A stretch of 6,544 bases of DNA from Paracoccaceae bacterium (GTDB taxonomy: Bacteria; Pseudomonadota; Alphaproteobacteria; Rhodobacterales; Rhodobacteraceae): assembly GCA_030625695.1 (NCBI GenBank), contig DAOUQK010000215.1, forward strand, positions 1 through 6,544, in the 5' to 3' direction. Under the pieces are notes generated by a model, which was given only the letters and a program-made list of their open reading frames with translations, did not search any database and had not been told where the DNA came from. This document shows positions 1-5,476 of this stretch, in pieces. The translations under genes were made by a program, and so were the position numbers. Positions within the stretch are counted from its first letter, which is position 1. Every line of letters starts with the position of its first letter.

Positions 1-32
1 CAAAACCTCAACAACTAAAGGAGATCTAAACA

Positions 33-188
33 ATGACACGAACAATTGGACACCTTTCGAAGGCTGTCAGTGCGCTTGCAATAAGTGCTGCATTGATCGC
101 AACAGGTGCATCTGCACAAGCTGTCGCAAACTTCACGGATATGCCACGCCAAGTTGACGCCACTCAGCAAGAGCGGCGGCACGGTTGA
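33..188 (+). pseudogene. 5' fragment of an exported-protein gene, truncated by the IS6 element
   Basis: The ATG at 33 follows a strong ribosome binding site AAAGGAG at 17-23. The first 28-30 residues form a classical Sec signal peptide: basic start (MTRTIGHLSK), hydrophobic core rich in Ala, Leu and Ile, and an A-S-A or A-Q-A cleavage site. Only about ten mature residues (to about FTDMPRQ) remain before sequence shared with the second IS6 copy begins near 151. The frame then runs through IS DNA to a TGA at 186-188, giving a 51-residue product. The family cannot be recognised from so few mature residues. What is seen is a periplasmic or secreted protein gene in which the IS lies just after the signal peptide. 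The rest of the gene does not appear elsewhere in the window, so a deletion accompanied the insertion, or the gene continues elsewhere. Confidence 0.7.
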
Positions 189-223
189 GCTTGAAAATGG
201 CGCGGGGGTAAAGGTGGCGCTCC

Positions 224-262
224 ACCCCTCTCGGGTATGTAAACATACCCTGCCGGGCAGTG
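224..262. repeat. Small palindromic insert (copy 1) inside the IS6 transposase gene
   Basis: The 39 bp here replace 2 bp found at the same point in the second IS6 copy (GGCGCTCC then AG then ATT). The core is a perfect 8-bp stem, GGGTATGT (233-240) with ACATACCC (243-250), separated by only AA. It is flanked by CCCCTCTC on the left and TGCCGGGCAGTG on the right. The flanks match those of the insert at 6472-6513, while the stem sequence is different. I do not recognise a named repeat family. It behaves like a palindromic mini-element of the REP or Rickettsia-palindromic type, which is inference. Confidence 0.7.
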
Positions 263-591
263 ATTGAAATGGTTGTGAAAGGAGGAATGAACGGCGGAGA
301 ATTTCTGTAAACTTTTCATCTGCCGAAACCGCAGCATGGCCCGTTCTCGTCGCCGAAACGGTTGGTGTGAATTCTCGCCTCGATTGTTCTGCCAGCGACC
401 TGTTTCTTGCTTCTGCGCATTGCCGATAATCTTCATGGCAGCGCAATAGGACCGAAGTTTGTCCGTTACGATGACATGCGGGTTCCCATAGCGTTTCATT
501 GTTTTTCTTAGGAATTTCAATGCTGCTTTGCGGTCTCGGCGCTTCGTGACAAAGGATTCCAGCACTTCGCCCTCATGATCCACGGCACGCC

Positions 592-599
592 AAAGATAG
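592..599. repeat. Left target-site duplication of the IS66 element (AAAGATAG)
   Basis: AAAGATAG directly precedes the IS66 left end and is repeated exactly at 2986-2993 directly after the right end. Eight base pairs is the duplication length expected of the IS66 family. Removing 600-2985 plus one copy of the duplication restores the IS6 transposase frame through GETHYLWRAVDHE. Confidence 0.95.
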
Positions 600-622
600 G
601 TGAGCGTCCGGCGTGCCCCGCC
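600..622. repeat. IS66 left terminal inverted repeat
   Basis: Begins GTGAGCGTCCGGC. Paired with the right end at 2963-2985, 16 of 23 positions agree, with the first ten bases differing only at position 3. Confidence 0.85.
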
Positions 623-684
623 TAACGGCGCTGAATCTGGAGTGTTAGTGCCCACCATTGATAGTGGACACTTAGGGGCGCTCT

Positions 685-1047
685 ATGACGGTGAAGCAGA
701 AGAAACGGCGTTGGCCGGATGAAGAGAAGCGTTCGATCTGTTTTCAGACGACGGCGGCGGGTGTTTCGGTTGCACAGGTTGCGCGCCGGTATGCAATGAA
801 CGCCAATCTGATATTCAAATGGTTGAAAGACGAACGGTATGCGCCGGATGCAGATGCCGTGCCCGAAGAATCTGAACCGGTGTTCTTGCCGGTAGAGGTC
901 GAAGTCGCGACCAGCCCTTTTCCTGCTTTGGCCACCGCTCCGGCGGGACGGATCGAGATTGAGCTTTCCAGCGGACACAGGGTTACTGCTGAGGGCAGCT
1001 TTGACGGGGATGCGCTGGCGCGGTTGTTGAAAGAATTGGCTTCGTGA
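685..1047 (+). CDS. tnpA: IS66-family accessory protein TnpA
   Basis: A 120-residue protein with the usual size and position of the first IS66 gene. The N-terminal third is basic and holds a helix-turn-helix of the IS3/IS66 OrfA type at about residues 26-48 (G-V-S-V-A-Q-V-A-R-R-Y ... N-L-I-F-K-W-L-K). An acidic, proline-rich middle follows, then a short C-terminal domain (R-I-E-I-E-L ... L-A-R-L-L-K-E-L). In this family TnpA is needed for efficient transposition together with TnpB and TnpC and probably binds the ends; its exact role is not settled. The ATG at 685 lies 85 bp inside the left end, and the ribosome binding site is weak (GGGGCG upstream). The stop codon overlaps the tnpB start in a GTGA arrangement, which points to translational coupling. 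Confidence 0.93.
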   Translation: MTVKQKKRRWPDEEKRSICFQTTAAGVSVAQVARRYAMNANLIFKWLKDERYAPDADAVPEESEPVFLPVEVEVATSPFPALATAPAGRIEIELSSGHRVTAEGSFDGDALARLLKELAS

Positions 1048-1391
1048 TCCCGGTGCCGAGCAACACGCGGGTCTGGCTGGCTGCGGGCGTGACCGATATG
1101 CGGCGGGGGTTTAACACGCTGGCAGCACAGGCCGAGCAGGTTCTGGCAGAGGACCCGTTTTCGGGGCATCTGTTTGTGTTTCGCGGTCGGCGTGGGGATT
1201 TGCTGAAGATCATATGGTGGGATTCACAGGGCGCGTGTCTGTTTAGCAAGCGTTTGGAGCGAGGCCGGTTTGTTTGGCCTGCTGCCAAAGAGGGCAAAAT
1301 CAACCTGACTTCTGCGCAACTGGCGATGTTGCTGGAAGGCATTGACTGGCGCATTCCAAAGCGCACGTGGCGGCCTCTGAAGACGGGATAG
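1044..1391 (+). CDS. tnpB: IS66-family accessory protein TnpB
   Basis: A 115-residue protein of the IS66 OrfB type. Family landmarks are visible in order: R-V-W-L-A-A-G-V-T-D-M-R-R-G-F near residue 9, H-L-F-V-F-R-G-R-R-G-D near 42, K-I-I-W-W-D at 55-60, and the C-terminal W-R-I-P-K-R-T-W. The protein is required with TnpA and TnpC for IS66 transposition, but its biochemical activity is not well defined. The start is GTG at 1044, overlapping the tnpA stop by four bases, and no better start exists because the conserved region begins within ten residues. It ends 72 bp before the preferred tnpC start. Nothing appears broken. Confidence 0.95.
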   Translation: MIPVPSNTRVWLAAGVTDMRRGFNTLAAQAEQVLAEDPFSGHLFVFRGRRGDLLKIIWWDSQGACLFSKRLERGRFVWPAAKEGKINLTSAQLAMLLEGIDWRIPKRTWRPLKTG

Positions 1392-1463
1392 CCGGATACA
1401 AATATCAAGCAATATGGACGTTTGTGGATTCCTATTCGGGGCGCAATTCTGTATAGAGTGGCC

Positions 1464-2972
1464 ATGCTGAACGTCCTTGATAACTTGCCAGAAAACCCTA
1501 CCGAGCTGCGGCAGGTGAGTGAGCTTCTGGCGGCTGAAGTGAAAGCATTGACGCTAAAGGTTGAACAGCTTCAGCACCAACTGCACGGGGCTAACCGGCA
1601 CCGCTTCGGGTCCACATCCGAGGGGATGGATCAGCTGCAATTGTTTGCCGAGAACGAGGAGATTGCAGAAGCGGTTACAGAGGTCGTGGAAACTGCGCCT
1701 GCTGAACATGTTGAGCCAAAAGGAAAGCCCAAGCGTAAATCGCTACCGGATCATCTGGACCGTATCGAACAGGTTTTGTCTACCGGTGAGGATTGCCCCG
1801 AATGCGGAGGTGATCTGTCAAAGTTGGGCGAAGATGTCACCGAAGAACTGGAATACATCCCGGGCCGCTTTGTCGTGAACAAATTTATTCGGCCCCGCAT
1901 GGCATGCCGTCGTTGCGAGACCATTTCCCAAGCCCCACTGCCGTCACGACCGATAGAGCGGGGCAGACCCGGGCCAGGTTTGTTGGCGCATGTATTGGTC
2001 AGTAAATATGCCGACCACCTGCCGCTTTACCGCCAGTCCCAAATCTACGCGAGAGAGGACGTCGAGCTTGATCGTTCAACAATGGCCGACTGGGTTGGTA
2101 AATCTACAGCATTGCTGGAACGACTCGCCGACGCGATGGGCAAACATGTCCGCGACGGACAAGCCCTCTTTGCCGATGACACGCCAGTCAAGATGCTGGC
2201 TTCGGGAACAAAGAAAACCCAAACCGCCCGGGTCTGGGCCTATGTGCGAGATGAGCGACCATGGGACGGACTCGCCCCGCCTTGCGCGTGGTATCAGTTT
2301 ACAGTGGATCGAAAGGGCGAGCATCCCGTTAGCCACCTGTCGGGTTATAAAGGCTGGGTCCATGCGGATGGCTATGCTGGTTTTAACGGTGTGTTTGGCA
2401 CAGATAAGGCCGATGAGATGGCCTGCATGGCACATGTCCGGCGAAAGTTCGTTGATGTTTTCACCGCACAAGGTTCGTCCATTGCTGAGGAAGCCATCAA
2501 ACGTATCGCCCAACTTTATGCCGTGGAGAAAGAGGCCCGTGGCAAACCCTCGGAGGAACGCGTTGCCCTGCGCAAGGCCAAGGCCGCATCTGTCTTCGAT
2601 GATTTGGAGATATGGCTGCAAGCCCAGCTCCCAAAGATATCCGGCAAGTCTCCATTAGCCCAAGCCATCAGATATGCCCTCAAAAGAATGCCAAAAGCCC
2701 GACCATACCTCAATAATGGCTTTCTGGAATTGGACAATAACAGTGCAGAACGCGCCATGAAGCCAGTAGCCTTGGGCCGAAAAAATTGGATGTTTGCAGG
2801 CTCACAACGCGGTGGAAAAGCCATGGCAATCGCCTTCACCCTCATCGAAACCGCCAAGCTGAACGGTGTTGATCCTCAGGCTTGGTTGACAGACGTGTTG
2901 TCCCGCATTGCAGACCACAAGATCACAAAGATGGACGAATTGATGCCCTGGAATTACAGTCCGGTGGCGTGA
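1464..2972 (+). CDS. tnpC: IS66-family DDE transposase TnpC
   Basis: This is the catalytic transposase of the IS66 element, 502 residues from ATG 1464, normal for the family. The N-terminus is a coiled-coil-like segment (about 12-45, L-A-A-E-V-K-A-L-T-L-K-V-E-Q-L-Q), followed by an R-F-G-S-T-S-E motif. A zinc-finger-like region follows, with C-P-E-C at 111-114 and C-R-R-C at 148-151. The DDE core shows A-D-D-T-P-V (Asp 238/239), H-A-D-G-Y-A-G (Asp 302) and N-N-S-A-E-R-A-M (Glu 429). The C-terminal IS66 segment G-R-K-N-W-M-F ... W-N-Y is present. The frame is open upstream to a TTG at 1422, but ATG 1464 gives the family-like start and is preferred. The gene ends 13 bp before the right IS end and appears functional. 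Confidence 0.95.
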   Translation: MLNVLDNLPENPTELRQVSELLAAEVKALTLKVEQLQHQLHGANRHRFGSTSEGMDQLQLFAENEEIAEAVTEVVETAPAEHVEPKGKPKRKSLPDHLDRIEQVLSTGEDCPECGGDLSKLGEDVTEELEYIPGRFVVNKFIRPRMACRRCETISQAPLPSRPIERGRPGPGLLAHVLVSKYADHLPLYRQSQIYAREDVELDRSTMADWVGKSTALLERLADAMGKHVRDGQALFADDTPVKMLASGTKKTQTARVWAYVRDERPWDGLAPPCAWYQFTVDRKGEHPVSHLSGYKGWVHADGYAGFNGVFGTDKADEMACMAHVRRKFVDVFTAQGSSIAEEAIKRIAQLYAVEKEARGKPSEERVALRKAKAASVFDDLEIWLQAQLPKISGKSPLAQAIRYALKRMPKARPYLNNGFLELDNNSAERAMKPVALGRKNWMFAGSQRGGKAMAIAFTLIETAKLNGVDPQAWLTDVLSRIADHKITKMDELMPWNYSPVA

Positions 2973-2985
2973 GCAGGACGCTTAC
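2963..2985. repeat. IS66 right terminal inverted repeat
   Basis: Ends ...GGACGCTTAC at 2976-2985. Its reverse complement GTAAGCGTCC pairs with the left end, and the tnpC stop lies just upstream. Confidence 0.85.
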
Positions 2986-2993
2986 AAAGATAG
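2986..2993. repeat. Right target-site duplication of the IS66 element (AAAGATAG)
   Basis: Exact repeat of 592-599, directly adjoining the IS66 right end. Confidence 0.95.
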
Positions 2994-3277
2994 TGCGTCT
3001 CGCCGTTTATCTTCACGAAAACTTCATCCAGGTGCCATTGCCAAGTGGAGTGGGCTCGTAACTTTTGGATGCGGTTCCGGCGGATCTCAGCGGCGAACAA
3101 CGGGCCGAACCTATTCCACCAAAAGCGGATCGTTTCGTGACTGACGTCGATGCCACGTTCGTGAAGTAGATCTTCGACATTCCGAAGCGACAGCGGGAAC
3201 CGCACGTACATCATCACCGCCAGGCGAATGATTTCTGGGCTACTATGGAAGTACTTGAACGGGTCGCGTTTTTTCAT
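2986..3277 (-). pseudogene. IS6-family transposase, N-terminal part
   Basis: The reverse-strand ATG at 3275-3277 begins MKKRDPFKYF. The first 97 residues are a typical IS6 N-terminus: H-S-S-P-E-I-I-R-L-A-V-M-M-Y-V-R-F, the helix-turn-helix-like R-N-V-E-D-L-L-H-E-R-G-I-D-V-S-H-E-T-I, then W-W-N-R-F-G-P and W-H-L-D-E-V-F-V-K-I with the first catalytic Asp at residue 84. The native sequence stops at G-E-T-H-Y-L, where IS66 entered. In the present DNA the frame reads about ten residues into IS66 and stops. The natural continuation is the fragment at 164-599. Joined, the two give D84, D141 and E170, the spacing expected of an IS6 DDE transposase. Confidence 0.9.
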
Positions 3278-3315
3278 TGCAAGACGCTACGAAACCTTCC
3301 CATCCGCCTCAACCG

Positions 3316-3335
3316 GATTCCTTCTGACAATGCCC
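3316..3335. repeat. Right terminal inverted repeat of the first IS6 element
   Basis: Read on the reverse strand this is GGGCATTGTCAGAAGGAATC. It lies about 40 bp upstream of the IS6 transposase start and abuts bdhA sequence exactly. Without its first G it agrees at 12 of 20 positions with the left-end candidate of the second copy at 6233-6252 (GGTGCTGTCAGACCAATTCG), sharing the block TGTCAGA. The exact terminal base (3334 or 3335) is uncertain. Confidence 0.65.
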
Positions 3336-3612
3336 AGCAGCGTCCGAGCAGAGGAACACGGTGGTGCCGCCAATCTGTTCGACCGTGGCAAATTCACGGC
3401 TGGGCTGGCGTTCAAGCATCACCTTCTTGATCACCTCTTCGCGCCCCATGCCGTATTCTGCCATCGTGTCCGGAATTTGTGCCTCGACCAGCGGGGTCAG
3501 CACGTAACCGGGGCAGATGGCGTTGGCAGTAATGGGCTGTTCGGCGGTTTCCAGCGCGGTGGTCTTGGTCAGGCCGTCTATCCGTGCGCCGAAGCGATAT
3601 TCACCACTCTGC
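3336..3612 (-). pseudogene. bdhA: 3-hydroxybutyrate dehydrogenase remnant, internal and C-terminal part
   Basis: Reverse-strand translation gives a recognisable short-chain dehydrogenase. R-V-V-N-I-A-S-A-H-G (catalytic-Ser strand) lies at about 3583-3612. L-T-K-T-T-A-L-E-T-A-E, A-N-A-I-C-P-G-Y-V-L-T-P-L-V-E and the long loop ending I-G-G-T-T-V-F-L-C-S-D-A-A follow at about 3336-3574. The family normally has some 17-20 residues, including the active-site Tyr-x-x-x-Lys, between A-S-A-H-G and G-L-T-K. Here they are deleted, with a frameshift and an in-frame TAG at 3578-3580. The N-terminal NAD-binding part is missing and replaced by RTX-like sequence. The gene is cut after S-D-A-A by the IS6 right end, and its last codons lie at 6147-6204. 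The enzyme would interconvert 3-hydroxybutyrate and acetoacetate; this copy cannot be functional. Confidence 0.85.
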
Positions 3613-3704
3613 CCCCGGTCAATTTGTCCCTGTTCCCGCCACTTTCGAGGATATTGTCGCCATTTTCATCCTCCAGTATATCGCTGCCGTTGCCGCCTCG
3701 CGCC
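3613..3704 (-). pseudogene. Fragment encoding RTX-type calcium-binding repeats
   Basis: On the reverse strand the frame reads G-G-N-G-S-D-I-L-E-D, then E-N-G-D-N-I-L-E-S-G-G, then N-R-D-K-L-T-G-G. This is the glycine/aspartate nonapeptide style of RTX (hemolysin-type calcium-binding) domains of type-I-secreted proteins. About 30 codons are recognisable. There is no start, no C-terminal secretion signal, and the frame runs straight into the bdhA remnant near 3612. It is a fossil piece of a larger gene. The repeats are few and imperfect, so the family call is moderate. Confidence 0.55.
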
Positions 3705-3759
3705 TGTGGGGTGCTTATGGATCTCCGTGAATATTTGTGCACCTCTGCGAATTGGTGAA

Positions 3760-3773
3760 TTGATCTGTGTCAA
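3760..3773 (+). promoter_or_regulatory. FNR/DNR-type binding site TTGATCTGTGTCAA
   Basis: TTGAT-N4-GTCAA matches 9 of 10 defined positions of the FNR consensus TTGAT-N4-ATCAA and fits the TTGAT-N4-GTCAA pattern reported for DNR/NNR-type nitric-oxide regulators. Its centre (3766.5) lies 41.5 bp before the transcription start predicted from the -10 element at 3796-3801, the classical class II activator position. Expression of the cytochrome pair is therefore likely raised by low oxygen and/or nitrogen oxides (inference). Confidence 0.75.
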
Positions 3774-3795
3774 TGACACCCCACCAAACACATTC

Positions 3796-3801
3796 TACAA
3801 T
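3796..3801 (+). promoter_or_regulatory. Predicted -10 element TACAAT of the cytochrome operon
   Basis: TACAAT differs from the sigma-70 consensus TATAAT at one base. With the usual 6-bp distance it predicts a start near 3808. No good -35 hexamer is seen, as expected when an FNR-type activator occupies -41.5. The leader would be about 28 nt. Confidence 0.6.
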
Positions 3802-3823
3802 AGGAATGTCTATTGGTGTATTC

Positions 3824-3828
3824 AGGAG
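3824..3828 (+). promoter_or_regulatory. Ribosome binding site AGGAG for the octaheme cytochrome
   Basis: AGGAG followed by 7 nt and then TTG at 3836. It is the only good Shine-Dalgarno sequence in the region, it lies downstream of the predicted transcription start, and it decides the start codon. Confidence 0.65.
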
Positions 3829-3835
3829 ACTGCTA

Positions 3836-5476
3836 TTGCCCCGTCGTTTCGCCAACGCGCTTATTCTTGCGGCCATTTTGATTGCGGGCAATGCCCATGC
3901 GCAAATCACATCCGCCCCGGCGCCTCAGTTGTCAACCAGCACCGCCGACCATTCCACATTTGAGGTTCTGAAAAAGGAATTCATGTCCGGTCCCGAAGTG
4001 ACCGAGGCCTGTCTGAGTTGCCACACCGAAGCCGACAATCAGGTGATGGACACAATCCATTACAACTGGGACTACCAGCATTCCGGTACCGGGCAATCTT
4101 TAGGCAAGCGCACCGTCGTCAATGCCTTTTGCGGCAATGTCGCAGGAAACGAAGCGCGCTGCACCTCATGCCACGTCGGCTATGGCTGGGAGGACATGAA
4201 TCAACCACCGCCGCAACAGTCGCAGGCTGTGGATTGCCTGATCTGCCACGATCAGTCCGGCCAATACACTAAATCCGCCACCGGGGCCGGTCATCCGCCG
4301 CTTGACCCGGTTGCCCCAAAGACCAAAACCATCACCGGTGCCCCGGCTTGGGCGGTGGACCTGAACAAGGCGGCGCTGAGCGTCGGCAACCCGGACCGTG
4401 AAAGCTGTGGCCAGTGCCATTTCTACGGCGGCGGCGGCGACAACGTGAAACACGGCGACCTGTCGTCGGCGCTGGTTTCGCCAGATGTGCATGTCGATGT
4501 CCACATGTCCCCCGACGGGGCCAACATGGTCTGCTCGGACTGCCACCAAAGCACCGCCCATCAGTGGCCCGGTTCGCGCTATGACGTGATGGCCTCAGAT
4601 CCGCTCGGCACCGGCCTGCCTGGACAGCGCCGCGACGTAGCCACCTGCGAAAGCTGTCACGGCAACACACCGCACCCCGTCACGTTGAAAGGCGTGAAGC
4701 TGAATGACCACACAGATACGGTGGCCTGCCAAACCTGCCACATCCCGGAATTCGCCAAGGGCGGCGTCGCCACCAAGACCAGTTGGGACTGGTCCACTGC
4801 CGGGCGTATGGATGAAAACGGCAAGCCCATTGTTGAGAGCAACTTTACCCAGTCGGACGGGCAGCACCTGCACACATACATGTCCAAGAAGGGCGATTTC
4901 GAATGGGCCGAAAACGTCGAACCGCATTACGCCTGGTTCAACGGTCAGGTCGAGTACACGACCGCCGATCGCACCATTGATCCAAGCCAGACCGTCGAGA
5001 TCAATCATATCGGTGGTCAGGCCGATGACGGCAAAAGCCGGATCTGGCCGTTCAAGCGTATGGAAGGTCGGCAGGCCTATGATGTCGGCCTGAACCGCCT
5101 CGCCTTTACCCATGTCTGGGGCCCGGACAGCGACACCGCCTACTGGACCAATTTTGACTGGGGAAAATCCGTCGAGGCCGGCATGAGTGCCGCAGGGGTG
5201 GAATATTCCGGCGAATACGGATTTGTCGATACCTACATGTACTGGCCGATCACCCACATGGTCGCCCCCGCCGACGAGGCACTGGAGTGTGAAAGCTGCC
5301 ATGCCGCCGATGGTCGTCTTGCAGGCATCGACGGTCCATACATGCCGGGCACCGGCACCAGCCCGCTTGTTGGCACGCTGGGCAAACTGATCGTCCTGCT
5401 CACTGCGCTGGGCCTGCTGGGCCACGCTGCGATACGCCTCGTCACCCGCAAATCCGATGGAGGTCAACATGGCTAA
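3836..5476 (+). CDS. Octaheme c-type cytochrome, octaheme tetrathionate reductase (OTR) family, membrane-anchored
   Basis: A periplasmic multiheme reductase, 546 residues from TTG 3836. Residues 1-22 (M-P-R-R-F-A-N-A-L then a hydrophobic core ending A-H-A) are a clean signal peptide. Eight C-x-x-C-H motifs begin at residues 59, 109, 134, 191, 233, 271, 298 and 485, as in the family. An extra Cys (99) in N-A-F-C-G-N precedes heme 2, and Y-T-K-S-A (Lys 146) is one candidate for the lysine ligand known in this family. Residues 511-533 form a hydrophobic helix followed by a basic tail, so the protein should be anchored with its hemes in the periplasm. Shewanella OTR reduces tetrathionate, nitrite and hydroxylamine in vitro; the natural substrate here is unknown. 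It overlaps the cytochrome b gene by 8 bp. In-frame GTG 3767, ATG 3773 and ATG 3806 were rejected because they precede the predicted transcription start. Confidence 0.9.
   Translation: MPRRFANALILAAILIAGNAHAQITSAPAPQLSTSTADHSTFEVLKKEFMSGPEVTEACLSCHTEADNQVMDTIHYNWDYQHSGTGQSLGKRTVVNAFCGNVAGNEARCTSCHVGYGWEDMNQPPPQQSQAVDCLICHDQSGQYTKSATGAGHPPLDPVAPKTKTITGAPAWAVDLNKAALSVGNPDRESCGQCHFYGGGGDNVKHGDLSSALVSPDVHVDVHMSPDGANMVCSDCHQSTAHQWPGSRYDVMASDPLGTGLPGQRRDVATCESCHGNTPHPVTLKGVKLNDHTDTVACQTCHIPEFAKGGVATKTSWDWSTAGRMDENGKPIVESNFTQSDGQHLHTYMSKKGDFEWAENVEPHYAWFNGQVEYTTADRTIDPSQTVEINHIGGQADDGKSRIWPFKRMEGRQAYDVGLNRLAFTHVWGPDSDTAYWTNFDWGKSVEAGMSAAGVEYSGEYGFVDTYMYWPITHMVAPADEALECESCHAADGRLAGIDGPYMPGTGTSPLVGTLGKLIVLLTALGLLGHAAIRLVTRKSDGGQHG

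Larger units (their letters stand above)
164..599 (-). pseudogene. IS6-family transposase, C-terminal part (interrupted and frameshifted)
   Basis: This reverse-strand reading frame resumes at WRAVDHEGEVLE, directly continuing the ...GETHYL that ends the fragment at 2986-3277. It carries the later part of the IS6 DDE domain: V-T-D-K (second catalytic Asp, residue 141 of the rejoined protein), N-N-R-G-E-N-S-H (probable catalytic Glu, residue 170), the family signature R-R-R-E-R-A-M-L-R-F, and K-S-L-Q-K-F ending in H-N-H-F-N. After that Asn (residue 207), a 39-bp palindromic insert at 224-262 replaces 2 bp, a net +37, and shifts the frame. The normal C-terminus, seen in the second copy as L-E-R-H-L-Y-S-R, is replaced by an unrelated tail ending at 164. 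Protein and DNA are therefore damaged twice, by IS66 and by the small insert. Confidence 0.85.
600..2985 (+). mobile_element. Complete IS66-family insertion sequence, 2386 bp
   Basis: The boundaries are fixed by the 8-bp direct repeats and by terminal inverted repeats. The left end begins GTGAGCGTCC and the reverse complement of the right end begins GTAAGCGTCC, matching at 16 of the first 23 positions. It contains the full three-gene cassette of the family in order (tnpA, tnpB, tnpC) on the forward strand. All three genes are full length with no visible frameshift, so the element may be mobile. It sits antisense to the IS6 transposase it interrupts. The perfect duplication and intact genes suggest a fairly recent insertion. 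Confidence 0.95.
151..3335 (-). mobile_element. IS6-family element, left end missing, split by an IS66 insertion
   Basis: The two halves of one IS6-type transposase lie on the reverse strand at 164-599 and 2986-3277, separated by the 2.4-kb IS66 element. The right end is read as the inverted repeat GGGCATTGTCAGAAGGAATC on the reverse strand (about 3316-3335), which fits the loose IS6 end pattern GG...TGT. On the left, similarity to the second copy starts abruptly at 151, so the outer part present in that copy (about 6233-6297) is gone. With one end missing and a broken transposase, the element should not be able to move by itself. No 8-bp target duplication flanks it. It is related to, but clearly diverged from, the copy at the right edge of the window: the first 39 bases are identical and then differences accumulate. 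Confidence 0.8.

Noticed and set aside
233..250. Rho-independent terminator for the IS6 transposase
   Set aside because: There is no following T-tract on either strand, the loop is only 2 nt, it lies inside the coding region, and the second copy lacks it at this site.
1422..1463. TnpC start at TTG 1422
   Set aside because: The added 14 residues are not like other TnpC N-termini and no ribosome binding site was seen. ATG 1464 is more plausible.
3228..3758. 176-residue forward open frame over the IS6 end, bdhA and RTX fragments
   Set aside because: The reverse-strand reading explains every part of this stretch; the forward translation has no recognisable domain.
3767..3835. Longer N-terminus of the octaheme cytochrome from GTG 3767, ATG 3773 or ATG 3806
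   Set aside because: GTG 3767 and ATG 3773 overlap or abut the FNR/DNR-like site, all three precede the predicted transcription start, and none has a good ribosome binding site. TTG 3836 does, and gives a normal signal peptide.
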